A stretch of 64,000 nt of DNA. Source: Inia geoffrensis. Lineage: Eukaryota > Chordata > Mammalia > Artiodactyla > Iniidae. The position numbers and the translations under genes are program-made. The notes beneath the pieces were generated by a model. The model was not told the DNA's origin, made no database searches, and was given only the letters and a program-made list of their open reading frames with translations. Positions within the stretch are counted from its first letter, which is position 1; each line of letters begins with the position of its first letter. The DNA is taken from the NCBI GenBank assembly GCA_036417435.1, contig CM070902.1:133661886-133725885 (forward strand), written 5' to 3'. Positions 11,376-23,900 of the stretch are shown here, one piece after another.

Positions 11376-12300
11376 CTTTTTAAGAAAGGAAACTGAAGTT
11401 CATGGGCATTATCACTTGCTCAAGGTTGTCCAAATAACAGAGCTGGGATTCAGTTCTAGGACTACCTGACTTCAACCCACAAGTCCTGAAGCATCCTGGC
11501 TCTTTAAGTGGATCACAACAAGTAGCCCTGGCAAAGACCGTGTTCTTTACACTCTGCTACCTCAAATATTCACCTGGCTCTTTTCCAGACACAGAGCTGG
11601 ACTCATTCTGCTTAACATTATTTCTCTGCCCCCCCTTCTGAGCTTCATATAGGCCCTGCTTTTATGAATGCATGATTATTGAGATCAGTTAGAATATAAT
11701 TTATTCAGTTAGAGCTATTGTTTAGTTACATTCTTCTTTTTAAAGATAATGTGTGGCCTCCTGGACAACTTGACTATTTCTAGTTCTTCTCAATAACATG
11801 TTTACATACCATCTCTGGAAATGGCAGTCTTTCAATGTGACTACTTTCAAACCCTTACGTTGATTTGTGTTGTTTCTGTCTTAATGGATGGCTTTTGGTA
11901 GACTTCTCTCCAGACCTGTCCTGATGGTGGTAAATACTGACCATACCGTTAATACTTCAGAATGGAACACTGGAATTTACCATTTTATGTTAGGTGCCTA
12001 TGTAGAGGAACAATTTAGAAATTCCTTTCTTGTGGATCCTTTAAAACTCACTCATGGTAATGCTTATTTTAGAACTGGGGCTCTCTGAACATATAATTCT
12101 ACTATGTTCACTGCAGCAGTTGAGAATTAACAATCATGTCACACATGTGTGTACTTCTTTTCCATGTAAATATACTTGTGACACCCAATGGGGCTCTTTC
12201 TGTACTACCACAAAGATGTCCTTACTTGTGAAAATACCATAATAATCATTGTCATTATATATATAACCCACAAGTTCTTGTGTATACTTACAAAATAAAA
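11376..12300. other. MIR-like scrap, otherwise nothing
   Basis: GAAACTGAAGTTCATGGGCA, ACTTGCTCAAGGTTG and AGAGCTGGGATTCAG at 11385-11480 resemble the MIR core. The rest has no supportable feature. Confidence 0.45.
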
Positions 12301-12971
12301 TTGTAAAGCACTAAATCTCAGACAATACACTTTCTCACACTCCAAAATTTACAAATAGACAAAATGGAACCAAATGGAGTCCAACAAAAACACATTATAT
12401 AGGAAGTTATGTGATAAAGGTGGCATTTCATATCAGTAGAGAAAAGATGAATCATTCAATGTATGATGTTAGGACAATTAGATTCTTAACATGCCATAGA
12501 GAAAAATAAATTCAAAATGGAATAAACATGTACATATTTAGTCCAAAGTTATAGAGAAATATGTGGGACATATTTTTAACAATGTCAGAATAGAGAAAGA
12601 GGATGGGTTTTATCTACTGACCATATACACAGCAGATAGTAAATATGTGTATTAACTCCAAAAAAGAACTCCCTGAAAAGGGGTCAAATACATTCTCAAA
12701 GAGGGGTGGGTCCTTCTCCAATTCACAATCCACACAAAAGTATAAATAGTCTAACATTTGACAGATATTAAGGTCAAAAAACATTTTTAAAAGACTAATA
12801 AAGTGGTATATATAAAAAATATAAAACTTCCGTACAGCAAATTACACAAAAATAAAAAGACAAACGAGTAGGTAAAATATTGACAAAACATAGAACAAAG
12901 GGTCACTGTCTGTAATGTGTTAAAATTTTATCAGTTAAAAAGGAAAAACTGCAATAGAAAAGCAGGCAAAG

Positions 12972-13348
12972 GGACTTCCCTGGTTGCACAGTGGTTAAGA
13001 ATCTGCCTGCCAATGCAGGGGACATGGGTTCAAGCCCTGGTCCGGGAAGATCCCACATGCCATGGAGCAACTAAGCCCATGTGCCACAACTACTGAGCCT
13101 GCGCTCTAAGGCCACGAGCCACAACTACTGAGCCCGTGAGCCACAACTACTGAAGCCCGTGCGCCCTAGAGCCCCGTGCTCTGCAACAAGAGAAGCCACC
13201 GCCATGAGAAGCTCGCACACCATAAGGAAGAGCAGCCCCCGCTCGCCGCAACTAGAGAAAGCCCGCACGCAGCAACGAAGACCCAAGGCAGCCAAAAAAT
13301 TAATTAATCAAAGGCCATTTCTTTAAAAAAAAAAAAAAAAAAAAAAAG
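12972..13348 (+). mobile_element. CHR SINE, form B
   Basis: Keeps the full module order and ends GCAGCCAAAAAATTAATTAA, CAAAGGCCATTTC and a 23-nt A run. Duplication AAGCAGGCAAAG at 12960-12971 and 13349-13360. The non-A piece between the AT tail and the A run is about 20 nt. Confidence 0.93.
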
Positions 13349-13499
13349 AAGCAGGCAAAGTACATGAACAAGCAAGCATCCATGAAAAATACTCTGCTTC
13401 ACTTCATTGTATAATTTTAACAATGCAATTTTAAATGAGGTATTTTCACAAAGCAGAATGATCATTCTTAAGACTGGTGTGGCTGTGGAAAACCAGACA

Positions 13500-14700
13500 C
13501 TCTCAGGCACTGCTGTACAGTGTTGCCAGAGAGCTCGCTGCCCAACATTTTAATGTGCCATCAGCCTGGTTGCACATTTTCAAGTCTAGAAAATGATCCT
13601 ACCGAAACACTTGCCTGGAGGCACAAGTGTCTGTAGCGGCACTGTAACACCAAGTTGAAAGCTATCTAAATGTCCATGACTAAGGGGTGGTTAAATAAAT
13701 TATAGACATTTCATGCACTGGAATACTTCTGTAAAGCCACTGTTCTAAGGAATGTGGTAGGTCAACACAGACTGACGTGTAAAGATGCTCCATAATATTT
13801 CATGAAGTGACTTATGAAACAGTATATGTGGAATGATCTCAATGTTTTTTGTTTTCTGTTTGGGTTTTTTTTTGTGGTACATGGGCCTCTCACTGCCGTA
13901 GCCTCTCCCGCCGCAGAGCACAGGCTCCGGACGCGCAGGCCCAGCGGCCACGGCCCACAGGCCCAGCCGCTCCGCGGCATGGGGGATCCTCCTGGACCGG
14001 GGCACGAACCCGCATCCCCTGCATCGGCAGGCGGACTCCCAACCACTGTGCCACCAGGGAAGCCCTCAATGTTTTTAAAATGACATAATGCATAAATGTA
14101 TATTAGAAGAATATACATTGTGTCTATCTCTAGGGAGTAAAAATATTAACTTCAAGTGTTCATTAAATTCCCTCAAGGCTCGTGATTACATCTATAAATC
14201 TAAAAAGATTTTCAAGCTCTTAAAAAAAACAATCATTTGAGAAAAGACCCCATTTTTATAAGAGCTGTATGCTTCCTCCCCAATGCCCCAAAGGACTTGC
14301 CCAAAGTTGAGGAGTCAAGTGGGTCCAGACTCTGTCCTTGCCCTGCAGTATGAGGTGACATCTCCTCTACACAGAGTTCTAACTCTTGTGAGGTTAAAAT
14401 TCACAGCTTGACGACTTCACATTACAATGGGGATCACTCTTCACTGTATGGGAAGACAAGAACACACAAAGTAGCTAATAAATCTGTTGTGTAAACCCCC
14501 AAAGAAAGAACCTGAAATAGGCAGAGCATATTCTCAAAAGGGGATCCTATGACAAATCACAGTCCACACAGAAATATAAATATGTTGACGTTTGACACGC
14601 AAACATTCCCATAAGCCCTGCCAACGAGATTCACTCATCAGCTCTGCACTGTCTTTACTGGCCACTGAGGAAGACAGGGACCAGTCAAGCCAGCAGACCC
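13500..14700 (-). other. SLC10A6: SLC10A6 3' flank, probable 3' UTR
   Basis: The gene's 3' UTR should run leftward from 14700. I see no AATAAA on the minus strand here; an ATTAAA (complement of 13549-13554) is the nearest plausible poly(A) signal. Most of 13380-14170 is an old plus-strand L1 with a SINE inside it. The UTR end cannot be set from sequence alone. Confidence 0.35.
13850..14064 (-). mobile_element. CHR SINE, form A
   Basis: Little-diverged copy with many CpG sites left, suggesting youth. Duplication CTCAATGTTTTT at 13838-13849 and 14065-14076. Confidence 0.93.
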
Positions 14701-14918
14701 CTACTTGGCACATGAGATCTGGCCAGTTGGCATGACAGCCCTGTGGAGATCCATGGGCCCTGATGGCCCAGGAGTTAGAGCAGCTTCTTCATTCACCTCC
14801 AAGCAAGCACTGGTCTCTTTGGGAGAAGTGGATTTCTTCCTAAAGCGGGCTTCTACCCTTAAAGCAGGGTTCTTTATTCTGTGTTTGATCTTCAGTGTCC
14901 TCTTGTATATCTTATATG
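14701..14918 (-). CDS. SLC10A6: SLC10A6 coding exon 6, cytoplasmic tail and stop
   Basis: It is 218 nt including the TAG stop at 14701-14703. The acceptor is CACCTAG. It completes Ala307 and encodes YKIYKRTLK, then a basic, polar tail with RKKSTSPKETS, LEVNEEA and TPGPSGPMD, matching the human tail in order but with many substitutions. This is the fastest evolving part of the protein. No membrane segment is seen. Confidence 0.93.
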
Positions 14919-17900
14919 CTAGGTGTTAAAACATACCAGTATTAAAAATCACTTCAGCAAAGACTATAATTTGGTGACATTGTGCACTTGTCAATACTTT
15001 GGGGGTTTGTTTGCTTTGGATCATATATGTATAAACACACAGGAAAAAGAAGGGGAAAAGAAAAAACTACGGAGCAAAATAATTCAGTGTATCAAGATGG
15101 CTATTTCTGTCTGGAATGGACCTATTGTGATTGAGACATTTATCAGGTGGCTGACAGCTTGTCTGTCCATCTGTCCGTCTGTCCATCCATCCATCCAGTC
15201 AGTCAGCAACTCCTGTGGAGGGCTTAATATGGGTCAGGTGCCCCCCCGCCGGGTGCTGGGAAGTAGCTGGGAATGGGCCAAGCATACTCCTCCCATCACA
15301 GTCTCACCATGAGAAGGAATTAAAACCTGGATCTAAGACCAGGAGTTTTATTCTGCTAGACTTTATCTTGTGGGAAAATTAAACCCCAAGTGTTCCTTAT
15401 ATTAATTGTCTGTAATCAGTATATAATTAGTTGTATCAGTAATCATTGAGCCTTACGTTCTGTGACAATAAAAAACTTACAATGGCCAATATTAAAATAT
15501 GTATGTTTGTGTACAATCTATATATTTTAAATTTATCTTCTGTGAACCTACATAATGACTGCCTGCAAAATGATGTATTTTTGGCTGTAGGGATAGATAA
15601 GCATATATATTTTTTAATATCTGTATGTATTATATTTCATAGTTAAAAAACATTTCACAGACATTCAGCACAATTCTTAGTCACATAAGTACTGTGAAAT
15701 AACATCTGGAAGACTTCCAAGGCCCTTAATAAAACATAACAAATGTCATTTTTGAGATAAATAATTGTTCATGGAGACTTCTGATAGTGCATTGTTTTTG
15801 TGAAGATTGTTTATAATTATAAGCTCACTTTCACAGGTTTTTTAAAATATTTTTCTGTGAAACTTCCACTTGTGACAAAGGATCTTGTTTATACATTTTA
15901 TTTTCCCCAGAAATGTCAGGCTAAAAATGTATCACAAGGGCAGCACATGTATATTCAGATTGAAAAAGGAGTTAGTAAGCTGGGTGAACAATTTTCAGTC
16001 AAGTACACTCAATGGGGGCTTTACCTACCTGCAGCAATGAGAAACCCATCCAACAGCTGGAAGAGTCCATAGGCCAATGGGAAGCTAAGCATCTGGACTA
16101 ATTGCTCGGCAGTGAAAGATAAGTGCAGCATGGTGATGCACATCTGAATATTCTGAGCTCCAGTTTCTAAGGAAATCGTCCTGCAACTACCAATGGAAAA
16201 ACTTTACATACTAGCAATAAGGACTATTTTTAAATTTTATGTATAGCGATAAGTGCAAGCAATGAGCTGAGACCACTAAAAATGTTTATCCATTCAATAA
16301 TTATTTGCTGAGTGCCTACTCTGTAGGTGACCTCTTGAGAGGCACCTCTGAGTAGGCCCCTACGAACCCTGCCCTGAGAATCTGGGTGAAAAGACAAGAT
16401 ATACACATAGAAACAGCACAAGACAAAGTATGATCGAAGGTCAGGGAAATGCTGTGGAAATTCAGAAAAGTGGCATAAATGGTTAGAGAAGTCTACAGAG
16501 GAAGGGTTTAACTAAAGAATGGAAAGAGTGAAAAAGGCATTTAATGTGGGGAAGTGACTGAAATTAAAGTTCTGGGGACACGTATGAGCTTGGCCTATTC
16601 GGTAAGCATTGCTTATGCTCTAAGCCAACCTGTGGGGAGTGGAGGATTGAAGGAGATGAGAATGGAAAGTTGAGTCAGACACAAAACGGTATAAACACTT
16701 GAAAATAAACATAAAAACCCTACATGAAAACACAATGTCTAAAACGGTTTCTTTGGTGAAATGGTTTAGTAATAAGTTTTTTTCTACTTTCTACTTTTCT
16801 ATATTTTATTCATTTTCTAATTACAAAAAAAAAGAAAAGAACAGAATAGAAAAGAAAAATAAACCTCACTTGAAAAAGAAAAAGCAGGAGGGAGAAGAAG
16901 GAAAACCTAGGCAGGACCTTGGAGGCTGGGTTAGGCAGTTTCATCTTCTCCAATTTATTGAATACAAAGGGCATCTTGAGGCTTTTACAAATGGCAGAAG
17001 AGAGGAAAGAGACGTTTGATAAACCGGCTTCTCTTTGCAGACTGGACTGGGATGTGGAGGTAACAAGGGTGTGGAATGTGGGAGTGAAAATATCGTCACT
17101 AGTACAGGGAAAATTCAGTGACTCTTATTTTATTTCTAGTCACCCTGTTGCACACTACACTTTCTCCAGACCACCCTCACTTCTTTCAGAGCCCTGTCCA
17201 TAACCTGACAAGATTAAGTGACACAGCTGAACCTCACACCTGGACCATTCACAAGGTAAATGCAGCATCTCAGTCCTGATCTTTCTCAAGCCATCAAGTG
17301 TGGAAAAAACAGGACTGTTGACTACACTTTGCCATAGGAATACCTTCTCTCCAGATCCAATTATATTTCAACTCCTCAACAGTCCGTGTTCCTAATTACA
17401 GTCATCCCTCTGTATCCGCAGGTTCTATATCCACAGATTCAGCCAACCTCGGATCAAAAATATTTGGGAAAAGAAAAATTTTACAAGGTTCCAAAAAGCA
17501 AAACTTAAATTTGCCATGCAGGCAACTATTTATATAGCATTACATTAGGTATTATAAGTAATCTAGAGGTGATTTAAAGTATATGGAGGATGTACGTAGG
17601 TTATATGCAAATACTATGACATTTTATAGTAGGGAGTTGAGCATCCTTGGATTCTGGTATCTGCAGGGTGCTCTGGAACCAATGCCCTGCATATATGACT
17701 GTACTGATCTAAGGCCCAAATCTTAAGTCCACCACATTCTGGCTCTATGACCTTGTCAGGTTACTTAAGTTCCCTGAAGGGTTTGCTCATCTGTAGAATG
17801 TAGAATGAGATACCCAGAGTATCTGCCCCTCAGACTTGTAGTAAGAAGGAAACGAGATACCCTTGGCAGAGCCTCACCAAATACTTGGTTACCACCCTAA

Positions 17901-20900
17901 ATGTTCCCCAAGTGGACAACACCACCCACCTTGTAAGTCAAAACTTTGTGCTTCCAGACATAGCCAGGCAGCAAAGCCTGCCAATGGCAGTGTGCTTAAT
18001 TTGTCCTCCTTATAAAAGTTTATGGATAATTTAACTGTACCTCTGCCAAGATTGGTGGGTAAGAAGTGCCAGGAGAAAGCCTGTGACATGGCCAATCAAA
18101 GGAAAGATGAAGCTGATGGTCAGAAGAATGATATCTGAATTCCAAGATTCTTTCGCCAGCACTACACCAGCAACTGCAACCACCAAAAGGAGGACCCCAC
18201 CAACAATGGCTCCAACCTAAGGCAAACCAATAAAAGAGGTACAGGTAAACATCACAGTCTTTTTGCAAAGTCCATCACTGCTCCAAAAGCCTTGGAACCT
18301 AGAAGGTTTTAAAACAAAGAGAGGACTTAGAGACCACCGAATCCAATCTCATTTTACAGAGAAGAAACCTGAGGTCCAAAGTGGTCAAGTGACTTGACTG
18401 AGCTAGATTTGATGAAGCTCAACACAAATCTAAGTCTTCTTTTTTTTTTTTTGCAGTATGTGGGCCTCTCACTGTTGTAGCCTCTCCCGTTGCGGAGCAC
18501 AGGCTCCCGACACACAGGCTCAGCGGCCATGGCTCATGGGCCCAACCACTCCGCAGCATGTGGGGTCTTCCCGGACCAGGGCACGAACCCATGTCCCCTG
18601 CATCGGCAGGCAGACTCCCAACCACTGTGCCACCAGGGAAGCCCCAAGTCGTCTTATTTTATGATCAGTATCTTTTCCTCTTAAGTGGAGGATTCTGCCA
18701 GAAGGATTGGGTAGTGGAGTTTTTCATGGATAGGACAAATTTGTGAAATAAGTGAAAATTCTGATAATAAGCATCCAACACCTCTATACACAACCTTGCA
18801 GGACCCGTGCTGGTAACCTCTTGCCTGAGATCTGCCCTGCCTGACCATCCACCACTCTCTCCCTACCACCCCTTCAACCACCAATGACTTCTTGACTGCT
18901 CTGCTCCCTGTTCTTCTCTCCTCCAAATCAAATTTACCCATTCTTCATTAGACAACCTGAGCTAATGTAAAATGAGATACTATTGAAGATACTGATATCT
19001 TGTCCCAAATGAATACTGTCTCTTGCTTTTGTTGTTTAATAGAAACAAAAAAAAAAATCAACAAAAATTTTTCCCAGTGTTCAGAGTTTTAAACCAAATA
19101 GAGAGGAAGCAAGACCCAGAATATGTGGGGGCAAGTCAGGATCTTGGCAAGCTCCCATTCACATCATGTAAACAGCAAACTATGAGCCCAGTTCAGCATC
19201 AACCTAGATTTGAAGTGATTCAGGGTGTGGAGAAAGACGGTCATGGGGAACCGAAACAAAATAAAAACCCAATGTACCAGAGATGTGTTCTGGGATCATT
19301 TTTACTGCTCACATACAGGGAAAGACTGGGCCTCTGCCTAACGGGAAGATGCTGGAATACACAAAGGCCTCTGATTGTAAAAATCCTCTGTCAACTTTCT
19401 ACCATATTATTAAATATTTTCTGCCACAGCACCCATGGAATAGCCAAATGGGTTTTGCTTTGTTTTGTTTTTTTTTATTTCGGCTGGGCTCAGCTGGGTA
19501 GTTCTTTTGGCGGGGGAGGTATTTATTTATTTATTTATTTATTTTTGGCTGTGTTGGGTCTTTGTTACTGCACGTTAGCTTTTCTCTAGTTGCAGTGAGC
19601 AGGGGCTACTCTTTGTTGCAGTGCATGGTCCCCTCATTGCGGTGGCTTCTCTTGTCACGGAGCACGGGCTCTAGGTGCACGGGCTTCAGTAGTTATCACA
19701 TGTGGGCTCAGTAGTTGTGGCGCACGGGCTTAGTTGCTCCACAGCATGTGGGATCTTCCTGGACCAGGGCTCGAACCCATGTCCCCTGCACTGGCAGGAG
19801 GATTCTTAACCACTGTGCCACCAGGGAAGTCCAGCCAAATGGTTTTTAATTTGCTCTTTACAGACATACAGAATGTGTATCTGATTTCTCCACTGACACT
19901 GATGGCCTAGTAGAGGATCTGGAAACACCAAAATCATTATTTTTTTGTTAGATGCCCTTTTAAGAAAGTAATCCAAGATAGAGTACTTGAAATGTAAGAG
20001 GTTCCCATGATCATACTCTCTCCTCTTGTTTTGTAAACAAAATTATAACCACATGCTGCCACACTGGAAATTTTCTCCTACTGAAATAACAGTAAAGTCA
20101 CCATGTGCAATCCGGACGCACAGCATCTAAGCCCTCCTCCAGCTCCCTGTGCCCAGCTAACTTGTCTGCTTGTCAACCCCTCTTCTCGTTCTCCATCTCA
20201 TCGGAGGACTAGCGAGTTGTTCAGTCTTGTGCCAAACTGGGGAAGCAGCATCCATTCGTGCAGGCAAATGGAGTGGCATGTTCTGTCTGGTAGAGCCAAA
20301 CATCAAGAGCTTAAACTAAACCAAACCATAAACCCCAAACTAAAATGAAGTGACATTTATTTGCCAAACCTCTAATCAGCTCCAAACGTCTTTACAAATG
20401 TAAAAAATAACTAAAACATTTTTTAAATCTTCATGAAAGCAGTATATAATAAAAGTATATATCTTCTAAAACAATACATAATCAGAAAAATGGACAACAC
20501 CCTAGGAGATGGGACACCATTGTTGAGAACACCTCCTCTCAAGCCACATAACTTTTTTTTTCCGTCTTTAAAAACCTCTTTTATTTATTTTTTAAAACAT
20601 CTTTATTGGAGGATAATTGCTTTACAATGGTGTGTTAGTTGCTGCTGTATAACAAAGTGAATCAGCTATACATATACGTATATCCCCCTATCTCCTCCCT
20701 CTTGCATCTCCCTCCCACCCTCCCTATCCCACCCCTCTAGGTGGTCACAAAGCACTGAGCTGATCTCCCTGTGCTGTGTAAGCCACATAATTTTAAAAGC
20801 CATTTAACAAGGGCATTGGCTTGTTTCCCCAGCAGACAGAAGACAACCCTGGAAAGTCAAGAGGAGGTAGAGGGTTCCAGCTCCCATCATTCCAGGGCCA

Positions 20901-23900
20901 GACTCCTCAGTGCATTCTGGCTGATTTCATTCTGACAGTTATTCGTGTGGTCAGCAGCCCTTGTTTGTGTGTACAAACTCCATCTTTAGAGGCTCACCCA
21001 GGAATGCTTCTGAAAGACAGCCCTTCATCCTGCTGTTCCAGGAAGCCAGCCACACTCATAAACAATGGGCCCCATTTCATGCAGACTTGAACAGCCTTTG
21101 CTTGAGAGCACCTGTGTGAAGCCTTGTGAACAAATGGGTGCTCTGGCCACACGCAGGCCTAAGCTTTTCTGTCACTAAAGCACGAGTTCCATGCCTTGCA
21201 GGGTGTCATAAGCCTCAGTGTAGGGGCCCATGCGAGTGACAAAGCAAGGCTTAGAGTGGAGGAAATATGGTGGCTGGATCCAAAAATGCAGGACACGTAA
21301 AGAAAATTGCTAGGTGTGGGGCCATGTCTGACTGGCCCCTTTGTTCTGGTCATTGCCTACGTCTATTTGTGAAGTCTCTGATTCTGAAATGTGCTAACTG
21401 TCCCATGGAGTTGCTTACCTTAAGAATAATTTTGGATTGTTTTGGCCACCTATAATTCACATAGACACCAAAGGCCACAGGAATGGTCAGGCACACAAGG
21501 GTAATTCCTGAAGAGAAGAAAAATCTGTCAGATGGTATCCCCTCTCACCCTGACCACCCATTTCTCAACAATTTATGTCTATTTCAATTAGATAAAAGCT
21601 TTAATTCAAGATGCATTTTATTTCTGCATCCACCGCCAAAAAAATGTTTGTTAATGTTTAGAAGACAATCTTTGAAGGATATATGATACCACTGAATGCC
21701 GTCACAAACAGTCTCTCATTTCTCTCAGAATCCCTCAACAATCACATGGAGTTTTAGAGACAACTGAAAATGTAAAGATTAGAAAACAGGATGACCCTCT
21801 TATGTCTGCAAAATTCTTTGGTTGCTATGTATGGGGTCGCCACTCTACAACTATAGCTATTATTTCTCTGTTTGAAGCCAATGGGTGATTTGCTTCGCAA
21901 GGTAAAGAATATCTATTACAAGACAAAAACAGCATTTGTTACAGAAACCAAAGGAAGTTCTTATATTTCCAAGTGTAGCCAGGTAACCCAAAGGCAGGTA
22001 GAGAAATACATCTTTTACTTAACACAAGTGACTAAAGACAGGCTCAACAGAGCAGACGTCTACTTGCCAATAGGATCCATACACTGACATTTTCCAGTGC
22101 CACTTTCCAAATCTGCTCACTTGCAATACTAGCTCCAAAGTCATGAGTTGCTCATATTTTGGGCTTTAATTGTTTACAAGTGCCTTTTAGAGTATATCAT
22201 TAAAACAGAATATATTAAATAATTTAGTGATAAGAAAAAGTTGCACATAAAATCATGATTTCTAAATTAAGATTTCACTCAAATTTTACAAGTTCAATGG
22301 GCTTCACCTGTTATCAGGACATGGCTCTATTCATGGTTCTGAACTATGGGCCATGGGTTGTAAGCTCTCCAAGTAATTACTTGAGACTCCAGATTGACAC
22401 TTTGGAGTTTACGAATCATAGTTTCTACCAATTCTCCAAAGACTCTGATCAAACCAGAATAGACATATCATCTCACCAAGTTTTTCTTCCAATCCTAGTG
22501 AGTCCACAGAGCTCTCAGAGTTTAAGGAGATAATGAAAGAGATATGGGTGCGGTTGTGACATGTGGATATGCTTTAATACTCAATAGGAATCATTTATGT
22601 TGATCAGTAAAGACGTCAAGGCCACAGGTGATATAAAAGGTGGGGCTGAGGGAACTAAGGTCTCATTAGAGCCCCTGTGATTCAATTCACCTGTGGGTCA
22701 TAATGAGTCTAACTGCTTTCTAGTGAATTATATAAGGGTTGCTTGGTTTTTTTAGTAAGTAAGTTTTCTGGCTTTGTTTGCAAAAGTGAACTGTTGTAGG
22801 GGTTAAGAGCTTGGACTTTGCAGTCAGGTTCACGGGTCAGAATTCCAGTCTGCACTTACCAGCTGCATGACCTTGGTCAAGTTACTTCACCTCCCTAATT
22901 CTGAAAATACAGGATATGGGACTGGTAATAGAATCTATACTGTAGGGTTATTTGGAGAATTAAATTAGATAACATATTTAAACCCCTGTATAAAGGAGAC
23001 ACATAGTAAACAACAGCTATTATTATTACCATCACCATTACTATTACTATTTCATGTCACAAGCCCAATACAGACCTATGTTCTGATATGGAATGGTGAG
23101 ATTCTGCTCAAGATTCCAGGACAAGGTGTAGAGATAAAGGCAGAGTGGCATCATTCCCAGGGCAACCACTGCGGAACAAGTTGTCATACTGATGCTGAAA
23201 GTAAAATTAAAGTAAATGCTTAAGAGGGAAAGTTTGAAATGAAGAATTTAGTCCTTACCAAAAACAACTCCTGGGGTAAAACTTCTTAGAGATTATGTAG
23301 GGTAAGTTACTTGAAGTAGGGTAAGTCTCCTATTTTATTATTCAACAAATGATGACTGTATTTGTGGTCTAGAAAAAGATTTCCCGCAGTTCTTGCCATC
23401 TATCAATTAACTCATATTTTATGAGCATTTACGTGTCCTAAACATTCTGCTAGTCACTATAAGGATTCATTTTTTTCCTTATACAGTTCTTCTTTATTGA
23501 TATATAATTCATAGACCATAAAATTCATTCATATTAAAGTATCTTTAGTATATGTGACTGTACTATTCTATTTCCAGAATATTTTCATCACCCCAAAAAG
23601 AAGCTCCACCCCATTAGCAGTCCCTCCCTATTTCCTTCTCCCGCCAGCCCCTGATTACCAGGAATCTATTTTCTATCTTTATAGGATTTTGTCCCTATCT
23701 GGGTGATAAAACCAGCAACAAAATCAATCAGTAAAATTAGGGGAAATAAGGTAAATGGAAATGAGATATTCTTCAGGCCAACAAAATACTTATGTTTAAA
23801 TCACTGGGAAAAGTTACACAATCTGTTTAAGCACATACAAACTGTTTATAGACACGATTAATGCTGCTCTACAGATGAGGCGAGGCACACGGAACATTAT

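Larger units (their letters stand above)
12301..14170 (+). mobile_element. Old plus-strand L1, late ORF2 and 3' part, with two SINEs
   Basis: Diverged sequence follows L1 order: the AAATGGAATAAACATG and late ORF2 region, then AATGTCCATGACTAAGGGGTGG and TAAATAAATTATAGACATTTC near 13665-13710. SINEs at 12972-13348 and 13850-14064 interrupt it. No frame survives. Confidence 0.6.

Noticed and set aside
13762..14118. Recurring 60-120 aa open frames with [26 protein letters not shown] or [15 protein letters not shown]
   Set aside because: These are translations of form A and B SINEs in various frames. They occur at every SINE and are not proteins.
19023..19589. 188-aa frame
   Set aside because: Its end is SINE and AT-repeat translation, the rest has no homology I recognise, and it lies in an SLC10A6 intron with no splice support.
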